From assembly GCA_961205875.1 (NCBI GenBank), contig OY540813.1, forward strand, positions 22,663,001 through 22,727,000: a DNA stretch of 64,000 bases. The letters are read 5' to 3'. The stretch is from Sialis fuliginosa (lineage: Eukaryota > Arthropoda > Insecta > Megaloptera > Sialidae). This document shows, piece after piece, positions 46,221-57,701 of the stretch (the first letter of the stretch is position 1; every line of letters begins with the position of its first letter). A model generated the notes under the pieces. It saw only the letters and a program-made list of their open reading frames with translations, was not told the DNA's origin and did no database searches. A program made the position numbers and the translations under genes.

Positions 46221-47424
46221 GTATGCTTGATAATAATTAATCGGGAAAATTAAGATTAGAAATTTTAATTAAATGTATTCCAATCATTAAGTTTATTATA
46301 TTTATTTTTGGTAAAAAATATATTTCCCAATTATTTTTAATCTATTATAATAAATAAAGAAGATTTTAGATATTTTACTTTAATTACACGGGCCAACGTC
46401 ATTTTTGTGGCCGAGACATGAATAGACAACTCAGAAATTGCTAAATTAACTCAAGTTATCGAGATATCTAACCTAAAATTACTAAAAATGACGATTTTGG
46501 ACGTATTTATGAATCGACCTTGACTCATTAAAAAAGCCAATCTCGTCTTGGATTGCAGCCGTAGTTACATACATATATGTATAAAATTTTAGTCAAGTAA
46601 CATTTTCTTTTATAAAAATAGTACAAAAATACTAAACGTAAAATAATATAAATAAAAATAAATTCCACCCTTATTGAAAATCTTCTGAATTCAGATCTGT
46701 AGTTTGCTATCCTGTATGTATTCCACTGTTTTGAAATACTATTCTAACAACTACTGCAATGCGATAGGATTTTCTCAAGTCGTTCGTGTTTTTATACTCT
46801 TTGTGCTGCTCTGGCATGAACATAAATAGAACACTGGTAACTTAGAAATATCTACGACTATTTTTCTATTTTAATGATGTTCGCATTGAAATTTGTCGTT
46901 TAGATATTTATGTTATACTGTTTTTATTAAAACTCTAATGATGACTAAAGAGGTGAATCGAACATCTTAGCATTCAGTACAAAATGTGTTTTAATATTTT
47001 TTTGATAATAATATCAACAATATTCTTTATTTAGAGAATCTGGCACCCCAAAGTGAGATCCCCTCCCTTGAAAAAATTTTTGCGGGTGCTCCTGAAATTG
47101 AGTTATAACTGAATTCTTTGAGAGAAATTGTGATATCTAATTAAACTACCCTGACCTCGGGGATCTTTATAAATTATAAATATAGATAATGATGACTGAA
47201 TAAAATAAAATAAATAACGTTAGTTGGTCATCACCAGATCAATACAAACGAGAAGATCGAATGGTTCCATAAGTATTATACTGTATCAAACCACCCCGTG
47301 TTTATTGTTTCAACGTTCCCCGGGTGGCAATTTTATAAAATTGTATGTTTTGATTTGATTGGAAATAAAGAAAAACAAAATAAACATTACAAATAAATAA
47401 ATATAACTGTTATATATATTATAT
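46221..47424. other. Intergenic or intronic AT-rich DNA
   Basis: No supported gene or clear repeat boundary is seen. Confidence 0.4.
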
Positions 47425-47813
47425 GGGTCATTTCAAAATTTGTTGCAGATAAACTTGTCCCAGAATAAAAAACATTGATTATTGTTAGTTATGTACATTC
47501 AAACTTAGATAATATTTTGGAATTAATAAACAATGCACCGTATTATTAAACATCTTTTATAAAAATAAATAAATCCCACTTAAAATTTTTCATTTTTCTT
47601 TATATAGAAGACAACTTTGTTACCTTTATTGACCACTATGTTACTTTAAAAAAGTAATTTTAAGTAGGATTTATTTCTTTTTATAAAAGATGTTTAATAA
47701 TACGGTGCTTTGTTTATTGATTCCAAAATATTATCTAACTTTGAATGTAACTAACAAAAATCTTCTGATACAAGTTAGGTTAGATTTATCTGCAACAAAT
47801 TTTGAAATGACCC
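47425..47813. mobile_element. Complete GGGTCATTTC foldback MITE
   Basis: Ends GGGTCATTTCAAAATTTG and CAAATTTTGAAATGACCC are inverted copies. Arms of about 170-180 bp run almost to the centre (left AAACAATGCACCGTATTATT, right AATAATACGGTGCTTTGTTT). Flanked by ATAT on both sides. A one-arm copy is at 24599-24795. The 75-codon frame at 47690-47917 is arm sequence. Confidence 0.75.
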
Positions 47814-48764
47814 ATATATACACATATAAAATTACATCTATCCATTCAAAAAAACACAATTTGTTACTATTTTTAAAATATTTTCGACAACGCACCAAAA
47901 TTACTTCTATACATTGAAAATGGCCATCGACATGATAATTTAAAGATTTAAACTGTTGATATGTTGTAGTGGATGATTGGTGGTATAAGTTACTACATAT
48001 ATGTATGTATTTACGTAGGTACTTACGGTAGTAGATTTATTAATTCACCGTGTATGAATCCTCCCGATCTCTATATTATATGACATAATATGTATAAATA
48101 AATTATTTTAGGTACTTACCTTGCTTCTGGACTCTGGAGATTACTTTTAGACATATGTACAATAGATGTTATATTTACAGGATACCTAAATTAAATAGTC
48201 TTACTTTAGTACACATTTAAAAGGACAAGTTATTAATCCTTAAAGGGTTGATGTCCAATGTCCAGATATATATGTAAGTATGTATTTTCAATTTCATTTG
48301 GAAGTTAACCCAATCGTGCCCAACGTTGCATATACATATGTAACACAGCGCTTTTGTTAAGATTTTGCGTTTGATGTAAGATTATTTTAATTCGAATGGG
48401 TTTGAAATCATACTTATTTTCGAGTATTGGACTGAATACATCAACAATGCAATTACCAACGTTCTGGAGTTTTAGTATACATAGATAGGTATGAATTGAT
48501 GACAGAAAAATCAGCAATATCGGTAACAAAAAAAAACCTCAGGAACGATTGAGTTAAAGATAATCATCATTTGTTATCTTTCTCTAGAGTGGAGCTACAG
48601 TTAAATTATATTTTTTTTGAAAATTAAACTTTTATATCAAGTTTAATAACATATTTCAGTTTTATTTAAATTAATGTTTTTGTTAAAAAAAATACATTGT
48701 ATTATAATGATGACATGATAACATTTATCGTTGTATTAATTTATATATTTAAAAAATATATATA
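47814..48764. other. Intergenic AT-rich DNA
   Basis: No supported gene; a 74-codon minus frame at 48305-48529 lacks any domain. Nothing else is seen. Confidence 0.4.
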
Positions 48765-49592
48765 CAGTGCGTTCACGATGAAAGGAACAAATTCGTTTAA
48801 AATTCAGGTAATTATTTTGTGGAAAAACGCTCGGACCCGTCGATTAGTATTTTTAGTTGCGGATTTTTTGACATAAGAAAATTGTATACAGGGTGTCTCA
48901 GGAAAAACATATGCAGTCATCATTGATTTTTTTAAATGGAACACCCTATATATTATACCATTTTTGAATTGTGCGATAAATTCTGAACACTTTTTGTACA
49001 GCATATCATATCTCTAAAATCAGTGGTTTTCGGAATAATGACGTTTGAAAATTTGCATTTTGAAATACACACAAGTCAAATAAAATGTTTAAATTGAAAA
49101 AAATAAACTTTGAACTTTGAAGAAAAAAAGAAAAAAAAGGAAAAAAAAATTAAAGAAAAAACATTGAACTTTTTTTTCCTTTTTTTTCTTTTTTTCTTTT
49201 TTTTGCAATACCAGGATGTTATTGTTGGCTTTTAAAAAAATGTTCAAAGTTTATTTTTTTCAATTTAAACATTTTATTTGACTTGTGTGTATTTCAAAAT
49301 GCAAATTTTCAAACGTCATTATTCCAAAAACCACTGATTTTAGAGATATGATATGCTGTACAAAAAGTGTTCAGAATTTATCGCACAATTCAAAAATGGT
49401 ATAATATATAGGGTGTTCCATTTAAAAAAATCAATGATGACTGCATATGTTTTTCCTGAGACACCCTGTATACAATTTTCTTATGTCAAAAAATCCGCAA
49501 CTAAAAATACTAATCGACGGGTCCGAGCGTTTTTCCACAAAATAATTACCTGAATTTTAAACGAATTTGTTCCATTCATCATGAACGCACTG
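48765..49592. repeat. 828-bp near-perfect foldback (351-bp arms)
   Basis: Left arm 48765-49115 and right arm 49242-49592 mirror exactly about 49178.5. A 66-codon frame occurs identically in both arms (48804-49004 minus; 49353-49553 plus) with no indel. Ends CAGTGCGTTCACGATGAA and the inverted TTCATCATGAACGCACTG; mirror symmetry continues into flanking TATATA. The centre is purine- then pyrimidine-rich (GAAAAAAAG / CTTTTTTTC) and less symmetric. An ACAGGGTGTCTCAGG phrase is in each arm. Confidence 0.85.
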
Positions 49593-52500
49593 TATATATT
49601 TTTTGAAATCCGGTTTGATAATCCCAATTCCGGGATTAATCATATTTACATGCACGAGCTGCTACTAAATATCTCGTGCGTACTTGTGGTTTACCTTTTC
49701 GAGAGGAGCTATTGTTAAATCGTAGAAGGTAGATCTCGTTAAAGTGATCCGACAGGTGGAAAACAGACATTGTTTACTGCGATTGCTTAGCGTAAACTTG
49801 AGACGCGGTCATCCGTTTATACATTGCAATGAAAAGAAGAATTAGTTGAATTTACTTATTATACTTTTTAACCAAAATATTTGATCAAATAAATACAAGC
49901 AACTTATTTCATAATAGATTTGCTTTATGTATACAGAATGTCCCAATAATCTGGAAACGGTAAAATATCAAAGGGGTTGAGTATGCAATGATCATTTTTA
50001 TTATACCTTGGAATAATCTTGAAAGGCCTCGTTAATTTTTTATTATTTGTGCTGAAGAACGAAGAAGTCGATCAAAAATTATTTCAAACAAAAGTTGCTT
50101 GCTTTTTCTTGTAGATTAAAATACCGTAATAATGCATGTAGCTTTCTTTAAAAAAAGTTTACCTTGGTGAGACCTTTCAAGGCCATTTCAAAGTCAAATA
50201 AATATGATAATTGAAAATATTTTTTAAACACTTATGTCTGGTAGCTATGAAATTTCAAGAGAACTGTTAGATAGGTTTGGAATCTCATTTGAATGTGCTT
50301 TCAAGCTTGCAAATTTAGTTAACTTGTTTATATTGTATGAAATATTATTATTATAATAAGTATATAGTGCATACCTAGTACTGTGCACTCACAGTATTAC
50401 GTATAAGAAAGTTTCATGACACATCAAATTAAGAAAGTTTATTACAAGTTAAAGTTCAGTATTATATTTTGAAAATTAATATTTGTTTTGCGAATGTGTA
50501 ATAAAATACCTATATTTTAAATTAAGTTAATTAATTTTCTTCAAATTGTAAGTATAACATTACACATATCTGATTTCGTATTTAATTTACTTATACATAC
50601 ATACATACATACAAGTAATCAATATGTATACTGTGTACTGTGTACGATATACATACATAATATTTTCCATAATGAGTAAGTTCTTTGTATCGTTAAATTT
50701 TATTTTGGTAACATTACATATTATCATTTTTATGAGACACATAAAACATCGTATGAATATTATTATCTTGGTTTAAATTGTCCATATTACATGTATGATG
50801 TGTACATACTGTTGTTTGAAACATGTATGCATATATTACATTTATTATATACAGGATCAGCAAAAATTATGTATATTACAAAATATAATATTCTGATTTT
50901 GTCAATATATGTACTTTTTTTGGTCTTGAGTCGGGAATTTTCAACCACAAATAACGTTGAAAAAGTGAGGCCGAAGAACTTAAAAAAAATTATGTTCTGC
51001 CAAAAAAGCTTAGCGTTTCTTTGATTTGTTCCCTATTAAGATTTTTCAAGATAATTATTGCATTACTTACGTTATTGCTTTTGTTTAATTTTTGTTTTTT
51101 CGTTCGTTTTTGAATTTGGTTCTTTTTTGAGGTGTAAGAAAATGTTATTTTTTTTACCAACTCAAACAACCAATCAAATGTTTCTGTCAGTCTGTCTTTC
51201 ACAGCTTTCTAACTACTGCACTCTTTGACATGAAAGTTGAGATTTGACATAGTTATAGTAAATGATGAACTAATAAATAGATCAGAGTTATAAAAATTTA
51301 ATTTTAAGTATTTGGCGCTTTTTGAGGTGGACAAATGGGTTACCAAAAATTATTTTCAATTAATTAATATAAGGTGACAAATGAAAGTTGTAAATTTAAA
51401 CATTTAAACGTTTTGTTATTAATAAAATCTTCGTTTAACAAATTTTCAAAAATATCGTAAAAATATTTTGTTCTTTTTCCATATTTCCGAAATTAATATT
51501 GAAATATGGGAGTATCTGTGATGTATAATAATGTCGAGATCACAATAATATTTTACGTATTAAAAAAAAATAATTAAAAATATGAAGTACATTTGCAGCA
51601 ATCTGTTTACTAATATACGATCTATTAAATTTCATTTATTTTTAAAATTTCAGTAAACGGAATTTTTTGTGACCAAATCACTTGCTTTTGGATTCTTGGT
51701 GCTCCGGAACAGGGTTAAAAATGCATTTGTTCGTAACAAATTAGTTTTTTTTCACTCTAATAAAATTTCTTGAAAATATTTAATTCGACATTACTAATTA
51801 TTATAATATACGAGACAACATTAATGCTCAGTAATATATTATGAGAGCAAAGAATGCGAAATAATTATTTAAAAAAAGAACTGTCGATTATATGAAAACA
51901 TGAATTCTGTAGATACGTGAAATTTTATTATGAAACCAGTAAACAATCTTTATAGCCAATAAAGTAAGTAGTAAATGAATAAACTAAAAAACAATTTTGT
52001 GAAAAGAAGCATATAGTGTAAAATAACAATATAGTACATATAGGTACATTTTTTGACTTACATACTTCTAATATTATACTTTTTAGATTTTACACACAAA
52101 AACATAAAATATTATTCAGAACTTATAGCGGAAAATGGATTTATTATTTTAACACCCCATATATATAAAATATGATGACAGAAAGCAGTATGAACCTCTT
52201 CAATCTAAATTGGATTTGTTCTTATATTTTATTCCGTCTGAAGTAAGCTGTTCGCGTTTATTTCATTTCTTTTTTTATGACCTTTTGAACCTGAAAATGT
52301 TTTTAGCATTCCAATGAATTTTGATATAGGAATTACAACAAAATAAATTACAATTTTATTTATAAATTTCATACAGGAAACATTCATGTTTTAGTTACTA
52401 TAACCTAAAAGGTTAGAAATCAAGCTATGAAAATTGATCAAATATCGAAATTTTATTATTTTGCTTAGAAAAAATAGATATTTAAACAATTTCGTGTATG
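49593..52500. other. Intergenic AT-rich DNA
   Basis: Contains a TCACAGTATTACGTATAAGA element end at about 50390, an ACAT tandem run at about 50596, and a TACAGAATGTCCCAATAATC repeat end at about 49930. No supported gene; frames at 50791-51024 and 50990-51202 have only AT-rich composition. Confidence 0.45.
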
Positions 52501-52504
52501 ATTA

Positions 52505-52870
52505 TATGTCAGTTACTATTCACTGATAACAAAAGTTGTAAGTATACAACTGAAAATCAGTGAAAACTGTCATTTAGGTATTATTGAATGAGTGATAAAT
52601 GTAGAGATTACTGACTAAATCAATGATTTATTCAATATCATCATTTTACTGATGAATCAGTAAAAAGTCATTCATTGTTAGTGACATTTCACTGATTACA
52701 AATGTTATAAATATTCAATTGGAAATCAGTATACTGTTCCTGATTCAATTCAATATTCTACATTTTTCACTGATTAAATCAGTGAACGGTCACTGATTGA
52801 ATAAGTGAAATTCACTAAATTCATTCAATGGCAATTGATGAATCAGTGAATACTCTTGATTGATTTTTAT
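52505..52870. repeat. Degenerate ATCAGTGA/TCACTGAT repeat patch
   Basis: About 365 bases with more than a dozen exact or near copies of TCACTGAT or its complement in both orientations, e.g. TCACTGATTAAATCAGTGAA and TTACTGATGAATCAGTAAAA. Spacing is irregular, so it is not a simple tandem array. The palindromic pairs could fold locally. Confidence 0.6.
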
Positions 52871-55403
52871 AAACATTTTGCTGTTTAGTAGACTTACAAT
52901 TAATTGTTCTGATTGTCTGAACCATCCATATGTAATATAGTTTTAAATATTTTTAAAATGTTTTAAATGTACGAATGAAAAATGTGAGGGTGAGCACTAT
53001 TTAATTCATTAAAGTATATTTCTAATTTGAATATCGGACACTCTATATGGAAATTGTAGCTCCTGAATATTCAGAACACTTTATACTGTATTCAGGTACC
53101 TCTAAATTATAAAATGGTTTTGATATCTTCATGTTTATATATTTCGCTGAAATTATGTTTGTTTTAAAGTAATCATTTACTTTAATTCTCTATTTAAATT
53201 TGTTTTAGATTAGTTGATGTAATATAATCGTATATAAAATATATTTAATTATGATAATTATATTAAAATATAATTATCATACGTTAATCTTACAGTTATA
53301 ATTTTTCGGAATTAAAAATATTCAATTTCAGAAAACAGAACTGTCTCTTGATGTATGTCTGATATAAATAAATTTGCTCCCCATTTTTTAATGCAAACTT
53401 AATACCAAATTTTATTTTTATTAAATATGTAACGTAAAGGAACATAACTCAAGATAAACATTCAATCATTGTAATTTGCAAAAAAAGTCATACCTTTGAA
53501 TAAAATAATTAAAATACAACAGATTATTATATGTCAGTTTTTGCTACTGTTGCGCCTTCAACGGGTATTTTTTTAATTATCAGACTAAATAATATTTCAC
53601 GGTCCAATTTTTTCAGAAATATGTTTTTTATTTAAATAAACTGAAACTTCCCTTACTTCTAGTTATCCGATTTGGCTGAGTTTTAACCCATTAACGCCAG
53701 CCGTACACACTCATTTTATCAATTCTACGGGTATTAATTTACAATATTTCCTTAAAAATCAGATGCTAGTAGTGCAACAAAAAAAATCTGTTAATCTTAT
53801 TAGTTTCATGACTGTTTAAACGTGTTTTAATTGCTGCGAATTATTTGTGTATGAATAGAAGCATGTGATATGCTAATATATTTTATTCAACTGAAGCATG
53901 TGATTTCAAATATTGTTTAAATCCTATGTAATAACAATATACATACAAGATGATTTACTAGTGTAAAAAAATTTACAGTAGATCGAGGATGTAATTTTAA
54001 GCAAAAAACCTTATGTGAAGCTATGTCCGGAAATTCTTTATGAGTGAGCTACAGTCTTTTGCTCAAAAATTAGTGTTTATTTAATATCTAGAGAACCCAT
54101 TGTGGTACAGAGAATAGAACACACTTCCAAGCATAGCTTGGGGTGTGCAATAAAAAACTGCAATGAATATATTTTCAAGTATTTTTATGTATTTCAGGAA
54201 ATTTTCATATCCTCAAAAAAATAGTTAAACATATATTTAAATTGCACTCTTTTTAGAGGTATGAAAACTAAAGCAGTGAACTAATTATGTCCCGCGAATT
54301 CCCACTACTTCGTTAGAATTAAAGTATATTCTTGTTATTTAACAATAATATAAAAATTGGGGGCAGATAAATATTTTATGAGCTAAAATTTGCCAATTCG
54401 ACCATATGTGTGACAAAACATTGGTTGCGACAATAATAATCAAAATGATACGGTTTATAATAACGTCGATAATTTAAAATAATAATAATAATAATGGTAT
54501 TCCATAAATATTATTGATAATTGAAATGTGGCAATAATAATTAAATACTAATAGTAATTACATTTTATTATCCAAATTTATAGCATAATAAATAACAAAT
54601 ATGTACAAGTACGAGTTACTGGAATGTTGATAAAGAAACATTGTATGAATAAAATCAATAAATCGGACTGCAATTTGCATACATATATGTAAATCAGCAT
54701 CCACTATATTTTGAAAATGTCAAATACAATTTAACGAATTACATTGCCGAGAAATAACGGGAGAAAGTAAAGGGGACCCGGTTTATTCGAAGTGGAAAAT
54801 CAAACTTTGATGTATGGTTTTTCCCTGTGGTAATGGAAATGATAAATGTGTTAGGGTTTTTTATTTTTATTTTCACTTATTTGTACCGTATTTTGTATAT
54901 TTTTTATGAAGACGTTGAGAGTAACGTCGTATTTCAATTTATTTACACCCTGTGAGAGTGTTTTCTTGTATTTGTAAAAGAATTAAATTGATTTTTTTAA
55001 ACATTAAAAACGAATAGCCTGCTTTTAATGATGTATATTGTTTGTGACCTTTAACAGAACAGGCAGTAAGTAATATAGTATATAATTAATTTATATTCAA
55101 AATTATGATATTTTTGAAAATTTGTTAATTCCTTGAATTGTCTGATTTCAATTGCTACCCTTCTTACCGGGATTGAATAATGGTAATCTATTTGTCTTCC
55201 TTAAAAAGCGCTAAAAACTTAATGTTTTATTTTTAAAACTCGGGTCTATTATTGGTCCACCATTTACTATAATTATATACCAGATCTCAGCTTTCTAGGT
55301 CATAGGTGTGACTGACAGGGTTCTAGCCTGCACTAGACGATTTCGGTAAGTATGGAACACTAAAAACTTTGAATATTACTAAAAAATATATTGAAATGTG
55401 TTA
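52871..55403. other. Intergenic AT-rich DNA
   Basis: Holds the second copy of the 26686 repeat at 53971-54113 and an AAT run near 54478. No supported gene. Confidence 0.45.
53971..54113 (+). repeat. Dispersed repeat, copy 2 (pair at 26686)
   Basis: ACAGTAGATCGAGGATGT to AACCCATTGTGGTACAG, same orientation as the copy at 26686-26845, with internal small indels. Confidence 0.65.
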
Positions 55404-55411
55404 CTCAACAC

Positions 55412-56271
55412 CAGGCCTGGCCAACCCTAATTGCTCCACGGGCCGCACTGACGACCTACATTTTTTCGAGGGCTACACATAATTTTTTTTTTATTTGTTC
55501 CACAATTTGTTAGATATCTAACTTTACATCAAACGCACTTATTGAATATTTTTCTAATCATTTCAATTTCTTGACGTAGAACTACTGGGTGCATATGTAT
55601 AATCGTAGCTATAAATAAAACACCAATAGATATATACATAATAAGAGTTTTGAGCCTGATTTCTTCTATGTTACCAGTTTGTTTGTATTGACAGCTTGGT
55701 ACACTTCTGTTGAATAACAAATGCTGGGTTCTGATTGGTCCATTTGGATATTTACTTGACTGGTATCAATAACAGATTTTCATAAATCTGGGGGTTAACC
55801 ACCATCCCTCAATCAATTAGCACAAAAAGGTTCAGCTAATTTTCATAGGATTTTCAAACCAATATTTCACTCCCCGTCACAAATGAAGGATTATAATATA
55901 TCGATATGGTGGGAAAAGTCTTATGGGCATGTAGGGTAAAAAAATATAACACTTATCTCACATAGGAGCCATAAAATTAACGATGTTGTATAGTAAATAA
56001 ATAGCGAAAAAAAAGAAAAATTCAAAATTTCGTTGGTTTTATTCGATCAAAAATAAGTATTTCAAACTTTTATTTTGTATTATAAAAATTATTTTAACAA
56101 TTAAAATTATTTAAGTTACATAAAAAAATTATATTTTAAATGTCATTTTAATGAAAACAACGGGAAATTAAATCTAATTTCAGATATTCTGAAATACCCG
56201 ATACTAAAACATAATTTGCTCGTATGTAGCCGCACTTAAGAGCGTGGCGGGCCGCAGGTTGGTCAGCCCTG
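55412..56271. mobile_element. hAT-type element, 860 bp, 8-bp target-site duplication
   Basis: Flanked by CTCAACAC at 55404-55411 and 56272-56279. Ends CAGGCCTGGCCAACCC and GGTTGGTCAGCCCTG are imperfect inverted repeats. GGGCCGCACTGACGAC lies near the left end and GGCGGGCCGCAGG near the right. The interior is AT-rich with no transposase; the 63-codon minus frame at 55529-55720 has no transposase motif. Non-autonomous. Confidence 0.85.
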
Positions 56272-56279
56272 CTCAACAC

Positions 56280-57265
56280 TATAGATACATACATACATTA
56301 ATATGATCCAATTTTGTTTTTATTACTTTTTATATATTTATTATTTCTACCACATTTAGAAAAAAATATATTTTTTGTGACGTTACCTTAAATTTCGTCA
56401 GACGATTTTTCAAGATTATGCATATTTTGACTGAAATTGACAGGTAATGTTACATATATATTCGAAATTTCAGCTCAATCAGTCGAGTAGTTTTTGAGTT
56501 ATGCTGTGGACGGACAGAAAAATAAGATTTCCGTTTTAACGAAATCCTAACTATTTTTCCGTGGAAACTAAATGACGCACGGTAATGATTACATTATCGG
56601 AAAATGCGTAATCCGTACATTGTTGACAAACTTGTGTGAGTACACAGACAGCTGGCCTCAAATTAATTATTGACTCAATTTTGTAACGATGCGTAAAGTA
56701 ATCGAATGCAGTAGCGGTCACATTACGTATTTATGGCGCATTAAAAATGAATCCAAGAGCTCCCGGTCTGTTAAATTATGTTTAAACTGCCAGCTTATAT
56801 ATAATACGTTAATGATTTCCAAACTGGCTGGGTTATAATCAAGCTATTAACGCGTAATTATTCCAATCGGTTCACAAATTTTTGTGATTAGACTAGAACA
56901 TCCATTATTCAAATTGGGTAATCAGAAATTCGGAGAGGATTTAAGTAAAAATACTCTTATCGACGGCAAATTGTAATGATTACACTGGCCTGCGAAATAT
57001 AACTTTTAATTTCCTCTTTAAATAATAATGCCTTTTTTTTAAGGTATTATGGTATGTTACATTAAAATATAGCACTTATTTTTTTTTTCATAACATATTG
57101 AGATTTATTTTTAACAAGATATATATATACGTTTACAGAATTTTAAACAATTTTTAAGAAAAATGCAATATAATAAGAATAAAACTTAATGTTTAGTATT
57201 AAAATGCGCGGAATTAGTTTTAAACAGGACTTAATTAATTAAGAAACCAGCTTAATCAAGAAGAC
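56280..57265. other. Intergenic AT-rich DNA with a retroelement-like phrase
   Basis: TTTCAGCTCAATCAGTCGAG then TAGTTTTTGAGTTATGC and GGACGGACAGA (about 56469-56518) resembles the 3' part of a dispersed element. No supported gene. Confidence 0.35.
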
Positions 57266-57269
57266 TTAT

Positions 57270-57701
57270 GATATATTTTTCTACTTTCTTCAAAACTCCT
57301 GTTCAATCGTTTTCTCTTGTACTCACGATTTGGTTTCAACATCCAGCAATAGTCAGCCATCATGCTAACGTTCCACCTTCCTTCACATGTATCTTTTCTC
57401 CATAACCTTTAAGTCTTGGTGAAATCTCTCCCCTTGCTCTTCACTAATAAACGACACCAAGATTCTCAGGAAATAATTCAATATGGGAATGCAGTAAATG
57501 CAGCTTTATGCTCATATTGCAACCCAGCTTTTTGAGATTGTTAAGCATGGTTTTGACTAGATTTTCATAATTAGGACTTTTTCTGTTTTCTAAAAAATGT
57601 TCTTCGAATGATTTCCAAGTTAGCTTTTCAGTCTTGTTCATAGTTTTTTCAAAGTCAGCATTGTGCTTCCGAATGTCAAGGCCAATAAAAAAACAATACA
57701 C
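57270..57701 (-). pseudogene. Frameshifted fragment of a repetitive arthropod protein family
   Basis: The minus frame 57701-57444 includes KSPNYENLVKTMLNNLKKLG and CNMSIKLHLLHSHIELFPEN. After a frame change the sequence continues as SEEQGERFHQDLKVMEKRY, meets a stop, and after another frame change gives GRWNVSMMADYCWMLK. This string of motifs (MS-KIH-LHSH, EEQGERFHQD, GRW-MMADYCW) is one I recognise from uncharacterised, multi-copy proteins in arthropods and other invertebrates. No function is known to me. At least two frame disruptions and a truncated 5' part show a dead copy, probably spread by transposition. Confidence 0.65.

Noticed and set aside
48804-49553. Identical 66-codon frames on opposite strands (48804-49004 and 49353-49553)
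   Set aside because: Both are arms of one foldback; identity reflects the inverted repeat, not a gene pair. No recognisable domain.
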